From contig JAFSBZ010000037.1 of the NCBI GenBank assembly GCA_017437005.1, forward strand, positions 1 to 56,066: a stretch of 56,066 nucleotides of DNA, read 5' to 3'. The stretch is from Clostridia bacterium. GTDB taxonomy: Bacteria > Bacillota > Clostridia > Oscillospirales > Acutalibacteraceae. Made by a program: the position numbers and the translations under genes. This document shows positions 15,460-24,668 of this stretch, in pieces (the first letter of the stretch is position 1; the number at the start of each line of letters is the position of its first letter). The notes under the pieces were generated by a model. The model worked only from the letters and a program-made list of their open reading frames with translations, was not told the DNA's origin and did not search any database.

Positions 15460-16728
15460 TTAATATTTATCATCACTTGAATATACTCTTACATAATCTA
15501 CAATCATATCGGTGTATTCGCCCGGTTTTAAGAGTAATTCGCCGGTACCTTCACTGTTAACATGCGAGCTTATAAGCATATAGCCCGGCTTATCGCAACC
15601 GTCTGTACCTGTCCAACGATATGTAACCTGATCGTCAACTAAAAATATAAAATCGGTAGGTGTCCACTGAAGAGCAAATTTATGAAATTTGCCGTCAAAA
15701 ATTTCGGGCGTTTCAGGTGCCATAACACCGTGGCCCTGAGTTTTGGTTACCCATTCGTCGCCTACTTTGAACCATCCGTATCCGTCCCAAAACAGAGCAT
15801 GACGAACAGCATTTTTTGACATAAGGGTTTCGAAAATATCTATTTCAACGCCGTTTTTGGTTGTGTTGTCTTCGGGTGCGTCATCATCATCCATATCGCC
15901 AGCCAAAATCCAAAAAGCGCCCCAAAGGCCTGTTGTAAGGTGGGGAATTGCACTCATTTCGTAATAACCGTATCGTGATTCAAAACCGTTTTCGGTAGAG
16001 ATAAGTGAGGAAGTATAGATTGGTTTTCCGTCTTTGTTTTTTTCAGATAACGCTTTAACACGATTTACAAGATGACCTTTGCCGTCTACAAATACGTTTT
16101 CTTTAACATAACCGTAGCTGTAGTCATCTCTTATTTCGTGTTCGAGTCCTGTGTCCCAGATGTCAGCCCATACATCCGTATTAAGCGTGTCGCCTTCAAA
16201 CTCGTCTTCGAATACTAATTTATAATTTGTTGCAAACTTTAGTTCAAAGTCAAGTGTAATTCCCGATAGGCGATGGGTCACAGTACCCTTTGCGGATTTA
16301 TGACTTGCTTTATATTTTGCAGGCACGGTGACAATAAGACCGTCGATTTTAATGTCGCTTGAGTCAAATGCATAGTCACACGAAATTTTTAGGTCCTGTC
16401 CTTTGTCATTTAAAACTTCGGTAATTTCATATTGGGCATCACCGTTTGGTATGTCTTTATAACAGGTGTAGCCCACGGATTCTAAACTTTTAAGACCGTA
16501 CATTCTTTCAAAGTCGATAGATGTGGTGCTTTGAGTAGCGGAGGTTGAGCTGTCGGTAGGTGTTGATGTGTCCGACGAAGTAGTAATTGATGGGTCGACA
16601 TTTGATGTGGTTGGAATTGTAGCTGTGGACTGTGTTGATGAAAACATTGATGAGTCGGTTTTTTGACAAGCAGTACATAGTAGCATTGCAAGGCAAAGCA
16701 CAAGGCAGATTATTTGTTTAATTTTCAT
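15460..16728 (-). CDS. GH16 family lipoprotein (beta-glucanase-like), copy 2
   Basis: The 422-residue lipoprotein starts at 16728, where a signal peptide with CTAC lipobox (C21) begins; a longer in-frame start would hide it. A Ser/Thr-rich linker (25-70) and a beta domain (75-165) precede the GH16 domain, with E295-I-D297-I-F-E300. Compared with copy 1 it has a longer acidic loop (DMDDDDAPEDNTTKNG) next to the active site. The ATG overlaps the stop of the upstream exported protein by 11 bases, and AGGAG lies ten bases before it. Lipidation would be done by Lgt, encoded upstream in the same operon. Confidence 0.88.
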   Translation of the reverse strand: MKIKQIICLVLCLAMLLCTACQKTDSSMFSSTQSTATIPTTSNVDPSITTSSDTSTPTDSSTSATQSTTSIDFERMYGLKSLESVGYTCYKDIPNGDAQYEITEVLNDKGQDLKISCDYAFDSSDIKIDGLIVTVPAKYKASHKSAKGTVTHRLSGITLDFELKFATNYKLVFEDEFEGDTLNTDVWADIWDTGLEHEIRDDYSYGYVKENVFVDGKGHLVNRVKALSEKNKDGKPIYTSSLISTENGFESRYGYYEMSAIPHLTTGLWGAFWILAGDMDDDDAPEDNTTKNGVEIDIFETLMSKNAVRHALFWDGYGWFKVGDEWVTKTQGHGVMAPETPEIFDGKFHKFALQWTPTDFIFLVDDQVTYRWTGTDGCDKPGYMLISSHVNSEGTGELLLKPGEYTDMIVDYVRVYSSDDKY

Positions 16729-17440
16729 TTTCGTTTGGCTCCTGATCCTTTTTAAAATAAGATTTAATAATACCATAAAGTGCGAATACTGCAATTAAAG
16801 CAAATACTACTATACCGCAATTTATGAGTATTGTTGATATTGTAAGCTTATCACTACTTTGGACTTTTTTATCACCCGATGTAGTGGAGGCTTCATTGAG
16901 TTTAAAGCTTTTAAATATGTTGGATATTTCTTCGGAAGTATCCTCACCATCGTTATATCCTGCAAAATAAAAGGTTTGGTTGTTGCATATCGTTATGTAT
17001 TGTGTGACGGTATAAACACCGCCCTTGTCTTGAAGGGTGTTTTTAACACACAAAAATTTTCTACCGTTGTTTGTAACAACATAAGCAGGAGAGTCGGAGC
17101 CATCACTTACCGACTCGATAAATTGTGACATTACGGTGTCATCAAGATATGCAATATCGCCAACTTCAGATGAAAAATTATCGGTAAAAGCGGAAATTTT
17201 TACCTGTGATTTACCATCTTCGGATACCGCGATATAAATAAGACCATTCTTTGTGAAGTGAGAATTTAGTTCTTGTAGTGTTATATTAAGTTTTTCTGAA
17301 ATAGCGGTAAGATCATCACCGCTTCGCGCTGAGATAAAATTGTTGTCCGTAGTTATAGTATATTCGTAGTTTGAAGCGCTTACAGGAACGCTTAAAAGAA
17401 TAAGCACTACAATTATTACGGATAAAATGCGGTATTTCAA
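16718..17440 (-). CDS. Exported membrane-anchored protein of unknown function
   Basis: The 240-residue protein has an N-terminal signal sequence ending near VPVSA-SNYEY. An extracellular domain spans about 25-185 with TITTDNNFISARSGDDLTAI and several YIAV/YVVT strands. A transmembrane helix (about 198-222) follows, with a short basic cytoplasmic tail. I do not recognise the family. The start is set at TTG (17440), because the GTG at 17449 forms part of the ribosome site AAAAGGTG and the TTG then has six-base spacing. It lies between folD and two GH16 lipoproteins, so a cell-envelope role is plausible but unproven. Confidence 0.7.
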   Translation of the reverse strand: MKYRILSVIIVVLILLSVPVSASNYEYTITTDNNFISARSGDDLTAISEKLNITLQELNSHFTKNGLIYIAVSEDGKSQVKISAFTDNFSSEVGDIAYLDDTVMSQFIESVSDGSDSPAYVVTNNGRKFLCVKNTLQDKGGVYTVTQYITICNNQTFYFAGYNDGEDTSEEISNIFKSFKLNEASTTSGDKKVQSSDKLTISTILINCGIVVFALIAVFALYGIIKSYFKKDQEPNENEN

Positions 17441-17452
17441 AAAAATCACCTT

Positions 17453-18304
17453 TTAAATCAAATTGTTTTGTCTTTTTGCTGCGGTAAGTGTGTTTTGCAT
17501 TAAAGTAGCAATGGTCATAGGTCCAACGCCGCCCGGAACAGGTGTAATGTATGACGCTTTTTGGCTTACTGTTTCAAAATCAACGTCACCGCAAAGCTTT
17601 CCGTCGGCACGGTTCATACCTACGTCTATTACAACAGCGCCATCCTTTACCATATCGGCGGTAATAAATTTTGCTTTACCCACAGCCGCTACAAGTATGT
17701 CGGCACGGCGGGTAACATCGGCAAGATTTTGCGTGCGTGAGTGAGCAATAGTAACGGTGCCGTTTTTATGTAACAGTAGCATTCCCATAGGCTTGCCAAC
17801 TATATTAGAACGGCCAATAACTACACACTCTTTACCGCAAACGTCTATGTTGTAAAAGCTTAGCATTTCCATAACACCTGCGGGTGTGCAAGGCAAGAAG
17901 TCATAGTCACCAATCATTATTCTACCTACGTTTACAGGGTGAAAAGCGTCAACGTCTTTGTTAGGGTCAATAGCTTCAATAACAAGTTTTTCGTCAAGAC
18001 CCTTTGGCAGCGGTAACTGACAAAGTATGCCGTTTACAGTTTTGTCTTCATTTAATTTGTTAACAAGCGCTAAAAGCTCGTCTTGTGTTGTGGTTTCGGG
18101 CAAAAGGTATTCTTTAGATATAATGCCTAATTGCTCGCAAGCCTTCTTTTTATTGGCAACATATATTTGCGATGCGGGGTCCTCGCCTACAAGAATAACC
18201 GCAAGGCATACGCTGACACCTTTTTGGTTAAGCTCTTTAACCTCGGCCGCAACGCGTTCTTTAACAGCACTTGATACTAATTTACCATCGATTATATTAC
18301 TCAT
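17453..18304 (-). CDS. folD: Bifunctional methylene-THF dehydrogenase / methenyl-THF cyclohydrolase
   Basis: The 283-residue enzyme interconverts methylene-, methenyl- and formyl-tetrahydrofolate for one-carbon metabolism. Landmarks: YVANKKKACEQLGI with the catalytic lysine, LCQLPLPKGLD, PCTPAGVMEML and the NADP site GRSNIVGKPMGMLLL, ending in TPVPGGVGPMT. The ATG at 18304 has AGAGGAAAAC upstream and gives the family length. It overlaps the lgt stop by eight bases. Confidence 0.95.
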   Translation of the reverse strand: MSNIIDGKLVSSAVKERVAAEVKELNQKGVSVCLAVILVGEDPASQIYVANKKKACEQLGIISKEYLLPETTTQDELLALVNKLNEDKTVNGILCQLPLPKGLDEKLVIEAIDPNKDVDAFHPVNVGRIMIGDYDFLPCTPAGVMEMLSFYNIDVCGKECVVIGRSNIVGKPMGMLLLHKNGTVTIAHSRTQNLADVTRRADILVAAVGKAKFITADMVKDGAVVIDVGMNRADGKLCGDVDFETVSQKASYITPVPGGVGPMTIATLMQNTLTAAKRQNNLI

Positions 18305-19208
18305 TTTTGTTTTCCTCTTGTGTTGCAATTTCTTGTAAGGTTTCCTCTAAACTAAGCTCGGCATATTCGTCGGGAAATACTTCAACATATGTGTTATCGG
18401 TAATAGCGGTCTTTTGCTTTTTGTTTATAACTATAAGAGTAACAGCCGCCGCAATACAAATTATAATTGATACCAAAACAGATATGCGAATATTTCCAAG
18501 CATTAGGCTATCGGTGCGTAGATTTTCAACTATTGAGCGTTCAAAACCGTACCAAACGCAGTATAAAAGTGTAATTTGACCGCTGTATTTACGTTTTTTG
18601 GAAAAATAGTTAAGTACAAAAAATCCTGCGATACACCAAATAGATTCATATAGGAAGCAAGGATGTACAAGACCTTCGCCCATTTCAGCAATGGTGCGGT
18701 TGCTTTGCATTCCCCACCAACTGCTACCGGTAAATGTACCGTATGCTTCTTGATTCATAAAGTTACCCCAACGTCCAATACCTTGTCCTATTAAGAAAGC
18801 AGTTGCAGCAAGGTCAAACATATCAAAAATGTTGATTTTTTTGATATAGCACATAACTGCTCCGCAAGCAAATGCGCCAATAACTGCGCCGTAAATAGCA
18901 ATTCCTGAAAAACCTTCACCGCTTCCAAAGCCAAAAAAGTCTGAAATGCTCGTTACCTTCACACCGTCGAAAATTACATAATATATTCGCGCGCAAAGAA
19001 TTGATACAGGTGTTGTTACAATGACTACATCAAGCATTTTATCGACATTAACATTATATCTTTCGGCATTTTTCATACCATAGATAATGGCAAGCATAAA
19101 GCCGAGCGCTATTATAATACCGTACCAATAAATAGGCCAACTACCAATGTGAAAAGCAACAGGATTTAATGTTAAATTAATTCCAAAAATGGTAACGTTA
19201 TAACTCAT
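18297..19208 (-). CDS. lgt: Prolipoprotein diacylglyceryl transferase
   Basis: The 303-residue polytopic membrane enzyme moves diacylglycerol onto the lipobox cysteine of prelipoproteins. The family signature GRWGNFMNQEAYG holds the key R and N residues. SWPIYWYGIIIALGFML opens the first membrane segment. A charged C-terminal tail of about 40 residues (FPDEYAELSLEETLQE) extends past the usual end. GGAGG lies before the ATG. Two GH16 lipoproteins farther down the operon, plus the amino-acid-binding lipoprotein at 47929, are likely substrates. Confidence 0.94.
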   Translation of the reverse strand: MSYNVTIFGINLTLNPVAFHIGSWPIYWYGIIIALGFMLAIIYGMKNAERYNVNVDKMLDVVIVTTPVSILCARIYYVIFDGVKVTSISDFFGFGSGEGFSGIAIYGAVIGAFACGAVMCYIKKINIFDMFDLAATAFLIGQGIGRWGNFMNQEAYGTFTGSSWWGMQSNRTIAEMGEGLVHPCFLYESIWCIAGFFVLNYFSKKRKYSGQITLLYCVWYGFERSIVENLRTDSLMLGNIRISVLVSIIICIAAAVTLIVINKKQKTAITDNTYVEVFPDEYAELSLEETLQEIATQEENKNE

Positions 19209-19210
19209 TT

Positions 19211-20482
19211 TTAGTCCTCCAGAGGTTTAATGACAGATAAAACAGCATTGTCGTTATCAAAAATATCAAAGCGTTTCATAACATCATCGTAGCTTACCGA
19301 TTTTACCATTTTGATTTCATCAAAAAGGCTGTATCCACACATAGCGCACTCGGTAAGGCTCATTGCAAGATTTTCTACGCTGTTAAAGCGACGTACCAAA
19401 TCGCCGTACATAGCGCACTTAACGGCAGAGAACAATTTTTTGTTGACACCTTCTTCACGGAGTCGTGATATTTCGGCTTTAATTTCCTGCGCGACACGTT
19501 CAGGGTCACAGGATTCGCCCTCAAATATAACGGCGGCATAGCCGTTGCCGTTAAAGTATTCGCTGTCAAAATCGTCGTTTATAAGTCCTTCGTTCATAAG
19601 ACGCGCGTATAGGGGAGACGCATCACCGCAAATAATTTGAAGCAATAAATCTACGCATATCTTACTTTTAAGTCTGCGATGGGGAGAATTGATTTTTTGC
19701 TTAAAGCCCAAACAGAACATAGGCGTATTTACAGCAAGGCATTGCTCAACATAAGGTTTAACAATAGTTTGCGGCTCCTGAAATTCGCCACGGGTGATTT
19801 CTACTGCGGGCTTGTCGATTATTGATTTTTCAATTTGCTTTAGAGTTTTGTCGGTATCAATATTACCGACAAGACAGATAAACATATTTGAAGGATTGTA
19901 GAAGGTTTCATAGCATTTGTAAAGAAGAGGAGCATCTATTTGAGCAATTGATTCTACAGTTCCTGCGATATCAATGCGAACAGGGTGGTTGTGGTACATA
20001 CCTTTAAGAAGGTTAAACATAACGCGCCAACCGGGGTTGTCATCGTACATACGAATTTCCTGACCGATTATGCCTTGCTCTTTTTCTACATTTTCGGGTG
20101 TGAAATAGGGCGCTTGAACAAATGACAGTAATATATCAAGGTTTTCGTAAAAGTTATCACTGCAAGAAAACAGATAGCAAGTACGGTCAAAAGAGGTAAA
20201 CGCATTGGCGCTGGCGCCTGTTTTGGCATATTTTGAAAAAGCGTCACCGTCTTCACCTTCAAAAAGCTTGTGTTCGAGATAGTGAGCAATACCCTCGGGT
20301 ACAGTTAGCATTTCGCCTCCGTCTTTTGAAAAACGCGTATCAATAGAGCCGTAGCGGGTGCCGTATATTGCATAGCTTGATGAATATTGTGGTTTTTCCA
20401 TTATATATATTTCGAGTCCGTTTGGCATAGTAGCCAATACATAGCTTTCTTCACCAAAGCCTTCAAAAATTTGCTTTTTCAT
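19211..20482 (-). CDS. M16 family zinc peptidase, catalytic partner (YmfH-like)
   Basis: The 423-residue protein has the inverted zinc motif H67-Y-L-E70-H71 and the distal glutamate block EKEQGIIGQEIRMYDDNP, so it should bind zinc and cut peptides inside the cytoplasm. The second half is the usual M16 C-terminal lobe. It overlaps the stop of the second M16 gene by one base. Such pairs (ymfF/ymfH) act as a heterodimer in which only one subunit carries zinc. The substrate is unknown. Confidence 0.9.
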   Translation of the reverse strand: MKKQIFEGFGEESYVLATMPNGLEIYIMEKPQYSSSYAIYGTRYGSIDTRFSKDGGEMLTVPEGIAHYLEHKLFEGEDGDAFSKYAKTGASANAFTSFDRTCYLFSCSDNFYENLDILLSFVQAPYFTPENVEKEQGIIGQEIRMYDDNPGWRVMFNLLKGMYHNHPVRIDIAGTVESIAQIDAPLLYKCYETFYNPSNMFICLVGNIDTDKTLKQIEKSIIDKPAVEITRGEFQEPQTIVKPYVEQCLAVNTPMFCLGFKQKINSPHRRLKSKICVDLLLQIICGDASPLYARLMNEGLINDDFDSEYFNGNGYAAVIFEGESCDPERVAQEIKAEISRLREEGVNKKLFSAVKCAMYGDLVRRFNSVENLAMSLTECAMCGYSLFDEIKMVKSVSYDDVMKRFDIFDNDNAVLSVIKPLED

Positions 20483-21762
20483 TACTTGCCAACCTCCTTA
20501 TCGTTTGGTAAGAGTTTGTATACGGTATGCAGCTTTACACCGCGTGCAGTGTAGACTACATCGTTACGAGTAACATTTAATATTTCTTGAACTGCTTCTT
20601 CAGGAGAAATTAGTTTATCCTTTACAATCTTTAGTGAATACCATGCATCAAGAAGTCCTTGTGAATCGTTATATGACTTAAACGAGTCGGTAATGCTTTT
20701 TATGGATGATTGAAATTCCTCATCGGTAAATAAATTTTGTTTCATAATATCAAGCTGATTTAAAATTTCTTTTTCAGCCTTGGTTGCGTTTTCTTTTTCA
20801 ATGCCGCTATCAACCGTGATAAGACCCTTTGATTTTACAGCTCCTGATGCGCAGTAATAACAAAGACTGTATTTTTCACGAACATTGGTAAAAAGACGAG
20901 AGTATGGACCGCCGCCAAATATATCGCACATTACGGTAAGCGCCGCGGCATCTTCGCCATAAAGCTCACTTGAAAAGCCCATACACAATTTACCCTGAGC
21001 AATATCCATTTGCTCGATAACCGTATTTGGTTTGTCAATTGCTTTGGTAGGTGCGCTATAGGTACAGTCGACAATGTTTTCACGGGTAATACTTTCAAAT
21101 TTTTCAGAAATTTTATCAAAAAGTCCCTGTGGCATGGAGCGTGAAATAACGTTAACGCGTAAAAAGGCTGTAGAAAGCAGTTTTTGCCAAGCGGCAAAAA
21201 GTGATTGACCGGTAATTTTTTCTACGTCTTCCTCGGTACCGCATTTTGCTACGCCGTAGGCTTCGCCTTTGTACATTTCTTCAATAAGACGCTTTTTGGC
21301 ATAGATGCGTTTTTGCGCTAAATCACCACGGATGTGCTCAATAGCCTTACGCTTTTCGCGGGCGACGTCTTCTTCACAAAAAGCGCCGTTTTCTGCCTTG
21401 GGTTCAAAAATTAGTTGAGTAAGCAGCTCGGTAGCGCTGTCGCAAAGGGATTCGTTATCAAGAGCAAAACGGTCATCTATAGTGGAGATGGCAATTTTAA
21501 GCATTTGGAAATCGCCAACCTTTTCGGCAGAAGCCGAAAGATTAGCGCCATAAAGCTTTGCGAGTTTAAAATTAAGCGCCGAAAAATCGGGGTAGTCCTT
21601 ACTGCAGGTTGTCATTACAAATGGTAGTAACGCATACTCGGCAGCGGTTTCTTTTTGCAACGGAACATAAAAGTTAAATGAAATAGAGGTGGTGTTAAAA
21701 CGATCGTTTTTAATAAAAACACCTTCGGCTCCGTTTGAAAGTTTTGTGATTTTAGCAGACAT
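20482..21762 (-). CDS. M16 family peptidase-like protein lacking the zinc motif (YmfF-like)
   Basis: The 426-residue M16 fold protein has no HxxEH; the corresponding position reads AEYALLPFVMTT. It should therefore be the inactive half that forms the chamber with the next gene product. Typical features remain: LYGANLSASAEKVGD in the N-lobe and IFGGGPYSRLFTNVREKYSLCY in the C-lobe. CAGGAGG precedes the ATG. It lies 19 bases downstream of maf in the maf-lgt-folD operon. Confidence 0.88.
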   Translation of the reverse strand: MSAKITKLSNGAEGVFIKNDRFNTTSISFNFYVPLQKETAAEYALLPFVMTTCSKDYPDFSALNFKLAKLYGANLSASAEKVGDFQMLKIAISTIDDRFALDNESLCDSATELLTQLIFEPKAENGAFCEEDVAREKRKAIEHIRGDLAQKRIYAKKRLIEEMYKGEAYGVAKCGTEEDVEKITGQSLFAAWQKLLSTAFLRVNVISRSMPQGLFDKISEKFESITRENIVDCTYSAPTKAIDKPNTVIEQMDIAQGKLCMGFSSELYGEDAAALTVMCDIFGGGPYSRLFTNVREKYSLCYYCASGAVKSKGLITVDSGIEKENATKAEKEILNQLDIMKQNLFTDEEFQSSIKSITDSFKSYNDSQGLLDAWYSLKIVKDKLISPEEAVQEILNVTRNDVVYTARGVKLHTVYKLLPNDKEVGK

Positions 21763-21781
21763 TTTGTTTCCTCCTGAAAAA

Positions 21782-22348
21782 TCAGATATTTATATCGAAA
21801 TTTTTTAACATAAGTGATAATTCGCAAACGGGAAGACCAACTACATTAAAGTAGTCACCCACAATTCCGCTTACAAATTTTGAAGCGCGACCCTGAATAC
21901 CGTAAGCGCCTGCTTTATCCATAGGCTCGCGTGTTTCAATATAAGAATTTATTTCGTCATCGGTAAGCTTGCGGAATGTAACGGCAGTTGTAACAACGCG
22001 AGTTTCGTGTTTGTTGCCGCTAAGTACCGTAACAGCGGTGTGAACGTTGTGGCTTTTGCCTGAAAGACTTTTAAGCATATTAAAAGCATTGTTCTGGTCT
22101 ATGGGCTTGCCCATAAGTGTGCCGTTAAGCTCAACTATTGTATCGGCCGAAATAATAACTGTATTGTCAGAAAGGCCGTTTGCAACAGCAAGCGCTTTTT
22201 CATAGCTGATGCGCGCAACCTCATCGGTAACGGGAAGTGACGAATCCATAGTTTCATCAATATCGGCAGTAATAATCTGGAATTCTAAATCAAGCAGAGA
22301 GAGTAGTTCTTTTCTGCGAGGGGATTTAGATGCTAAAATAATATTCAT
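21782..22348 (-). CDS. maf: Maf-like nucleotide pyrophosphatase
   Basis: The 188-residue protein carries the Maf signature IILASKSPRRKELLSLL at its start and VVGLPVCELS near its end; ISADTIV and GKPIDQNNAFNML are also family blocks. Maf proteins hydrolyse non-canonical nucleoside triphosphates and are linked to septum control. The ATG at 22348 matches the family N-terminus; an ATG three codons earlier is close to a GTGGG and could also be used. It is the first gene of an eight-gene minus-strand operon. Confidence 0.9.
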   Translation of the reverse strand: MNIILASKSPRRKELLSLLDLEFQIITADIDETMDSSLPVTDEVARISYEKALAVANGLSDNTVIISADTIVELNGTLMGKPIDQNNAFNMLKSLSGKSHNVHTAVTVLSGNKHETRVVTTAVTFRKLTDDEINSYIETREPMDKAGAYGIQGRASKFVSGIVGDYFNVVGLPVCELSLMLKNFDINI

Positions 22349-22384
22349 AACAAACATTTTCCCACTTTATTATATATTTAATAT

Positions 22385-22413
22385 ATAATAACATAAAAAC
22401 GTGGCTTTTGCAA
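22385..22413 (-). promoter_or_regulatory. Promoter of the maf-M16-lgt-folD-GH16 operon
   Basis: TTGCAA and TATTAT are 17 bases apart on the minus strand. A 25-base palindrome (22367-22391, arms TTATTATATATT/AATATATAATAA) covers the -10 box and start. It is AT-only, so it may be chance. Confidence 0.55.
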
Positions 22414-22483
22414 CGATTATTTAAAAATTGAAAATCTTTAATTGTAACGCTACAGTAGGCTATACGAACAATAATATTTTTTC

Positions 22484-22512
22484 TTGTATTTCTCAATATA
22501 TTGTGTTATAAT
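22484..22512 (+). promoter_or_regulatory. Promoter of the nrdR-gltX-glnS operon
   Basis: TTGTAT and TATAAT are 17 bases apart, with the start about 25 bases before the nrdR ATG. Confidence 0.62.
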
Positions 22513-22545
22513 AAACTGTAATTTTATATATAGGTGGTATTGGTT

Positions 22546-22998
22546 ATGAAATGTCCTTTTTGCGGTTATGAAGAAAGCAAGGTAATTGACTCGCGCCCAA
22601 CAGACGAAGGTGAGCGTATTCGTCGCCGTCGTGAATGTCTTGAATGTGGAAAGCGTTTTACAACTTATGAGATGATTGAAAGTCTTCCGATAGTTGTTAT
22701 CAAAAAAGATGGTTCACGAGAGACCTTTGACCGTCAGAAGTTGCTTACAGGTATGCTTCGCGCCTGCGAAAAACGTCCTGTATCTATTGAGACGTTAGAT
22801 CACGCTATCAGCGATATTGAAGCTGTTATTCAAAATTCACTTGACCGTGAGGTTAGCAGTGACAAAATCGGTGAGTTTGTTATGGATAAATTAAAGGGTA
22901 TTGATGAGGTAGCTTACGTGCGCTTTGCATCGGTTTACCGTCAATTTAAGGACATTAATACATTTATGGCAGAGCTTAATAAGCTGCTTAGCAAATAG
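22546..22998 (+). CDS. nrdR: Transcriptional repressor NrdR
   Basis: The 150-residue regulator represses ribonucleotide reductase genes when dATP is high. Cysteines 3, 6, 31 and 34 (CPFC, CLEC) form the zinc ribbon; an ATP-cone domain follows (about 46-140, [16 protein letters not shown]). The ATG at 22546 is preceded by AGGTGG with eight-base spacing; a GTG four codons earlier lies within that site. No nrd genes or NrdR boxes were recognised in this window, so its targets lie elsewhere. Confidence 0.95.
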   Translation: MKCPFCGYEESKVIDSRPTDEGERIRRRRECLECGKRFTTYEMIESLPIVVIKKDGSRETFDRQKLLTGMLRACEKRPVSIETLDHAISDIEAVIQNSLDREVSSDKIGEFVMDKLKGIDEVAYVRFASVYRQFKDINTFMAELNKLLSK

Positions 22999-23011
22999 GA
23001 GAATATTTTAA

Positions 23012-24667
23012 ATGGACAATCGCGAACTTATGGCAGAGCTTTTACTGCCAAATATAGATAAAACACCTGAATATTATGAAAGTATGTACCCTGAGCGTAA
23101 TCTACCCGAGGGTGCGCGTGTTGTACGCGTGGCGCCGAGTCCTACAGGTTACCTACACTTAGGTACGCTGTTTACTTCGCTTGTAAACCGCATTACCGCT
23201 ACATCATCGGGCGGTGTGTTCTTTACTCGTATTGAAGATACCGATAAAAAACGTGAGGTAGAGGGCGGTATAGAGGACATTATCGACGGACTACAGCGCT
23301 TTGGTATTACTATTGATGAAGGCTTTATAAGCGGTACTGAGCAAAGGGGAGATTATGGCCCGTATCAGCAAAGTAAACGCGCCGAGATTTATCAAACCTA
23401 CGTTAAAGACCTTATAAAAAAGGGACTTGCATATCCGTGCTTTTGCACTGCCGAGGATTTAGAGGCGGTGCGAAAAGTACAAGAGGAAAATAAAATACGC
23501 ACAGGTTACCACGGTGAGTACGCTAAGCACCGTGATATCACATATGAGCAGGCCAAGGCACTTATAGACGAGGGTAAACCGTTTGTTGTGCGTTTGCGCT
23601 CCCCAGGTAGCGAAGAAAACCGCATTACATTTGAAGATACTATTAAGGGTAAAATTGAAATGCCCGAAAATGACGAGGACTTTGTACTTCTTAAGTCAGA
23701 TGGTATACCAACATATCACTTTGCACACGCTATTGATGACCACCTTATGCACACAACACACGTGCTTCGCGGTGACGAGTGGATTTCGTCGGTACCAAAG
23801 CATATTCAGTTATTTAAGCTATTGGGCTTTAAGGTGCCAAAGTTTGGCCACGTATCGCCGATTATGAAGCTTGATAATGGTGCAAAACGTAAAATTAGTA
23901 AGCGTAAGGACCCCGAGGCTGCAGTACACTTTTTTGCAGAGCAGGGTTATGAATCAATTTGCGTTATAGAATATCTTATGACCATTGCGGCATCCGATTT
24001 TGAGGATTGGCGTCGCGCAAACCCAGATGCTGATTACCGTACCTTTAAGTTTAATCTTAAGAAGATGTCGGTTTCAGGGGCATTGTTTGATGAAAACAAG
24101 CTTAATGATGTAAGCAAAACTAAGGTTGCCGCAATGAAGAGCGGTGAGGTTTATGAGCGTCTTACTGCTTGGGCAAAAGAATTTGACAGCGAATTTTACG
24201 GGTTGCTTACGGCAAACCCTGATTTTACAAAGGGTATGCTTGCAATTGACCGTGATGAAGCTAAAAAGCCACGTAAGGATTTGGCTAAATGGAGCGAGGC
24301 AAAGCAGTATTTTGCTTACTTCTTTAATGAGCTTTATACACCAAACTATACAATACCCGAAAATATTGCCGCCCAAGATGCAAAGGCATTTTTGTCGGAG
24401 TATAAAAAGGTATATGACGTGGCTGACGATAGACAAGCTTGGTTTGACAAGATTAAGTTGGTAGCGCCCAATTTGGGCTTTGCCGCTGAAACGAAAGAAT
24501 ATAAGGCAAATCCCGACGGCTTTAAGGGTAGTGCGGGTGACCTTAGCACAATACTTCGTATTGCGATTACAGGTCGCACAAATACCCCCGACCTTTGCAG
24601 TATTATGGCTGTTTTGGGTTATGATGAATGTATTAAGCGTATTGACGCTATGATAGAGGTTTTATAA
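23012..24667 (+). CDS. gltX: Glutamyl-tRNA synthetase
   Basis: The 551-residue class I synthetase charges tRNA-Glu. HIGH-type motif is APSPTGYLHLGTL (about 43-55), KMSKS-type motif is KRKISKRKDPEA, and CFCTAEDLE lies in the former zinc region. It is about 60 residues longer than E. coli GltX, a size I recall from clostridial homologues. A near-complete helical anticodon domain follows. It lies between nrdR and glnS with a one-base gap to the latter, so Glu- and Gln-charging enzymes are co-expressed. Confidence 0.93.
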   Translation: MDNRELMAELLLPNIDKTPEYYESMYPERNLPEGARVVRVAPSPTGYLHLGTLFTSLVNRITATSSGGVFFTRIEDTDKKREVEGGIEDIIDGLQRFGITIDEGFISGTEQRGDYGPYQQSKRAEIYQTYVKDLIKKGLAYPCFCTAEDLEAVRKVQEENKIRTGYHGEYAKHRDITYEQAKALIDEGKPFVVRLRSPGSEENRITFEDTIKGKIEMPENDEDFVLLKSDGIPTYHFAHAIDDHLMHTTHVLRGDEWISSVPKHIQLFKLLGFKVPKFGHVSPIMKLDNGAKRKISKRKDPEAAVHFFAEQGYESICVIEYLMTIAASDFEDWRRANPDADYRTFKFNLKKMSVSGALFDENKLNDVSKTKVAAMKSGEVYERLTAWAKEFDSEFYGLLTANPDFTKGMLAIDRDEAKKPRKDLAKWSEAKQYFAYFFNELYTPNYTIPENIAAQDAKAFLSEYKKVYDVADDRQAWFDKIKLVAPNLGFAAETKEYKANPDGFKGSAGDLSTILRIAITGRTNTPDLCSIMAVLGYDECIKRIDAMIEVL

Positions 24668-24668
24668 A

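Noticed and set aside
14197-16728. Frameshifted single large GH16 gene
   Set aside because: Each copy has its own lipobox signal, ribosome site and complete catalytic motif, so they are two intact genes.
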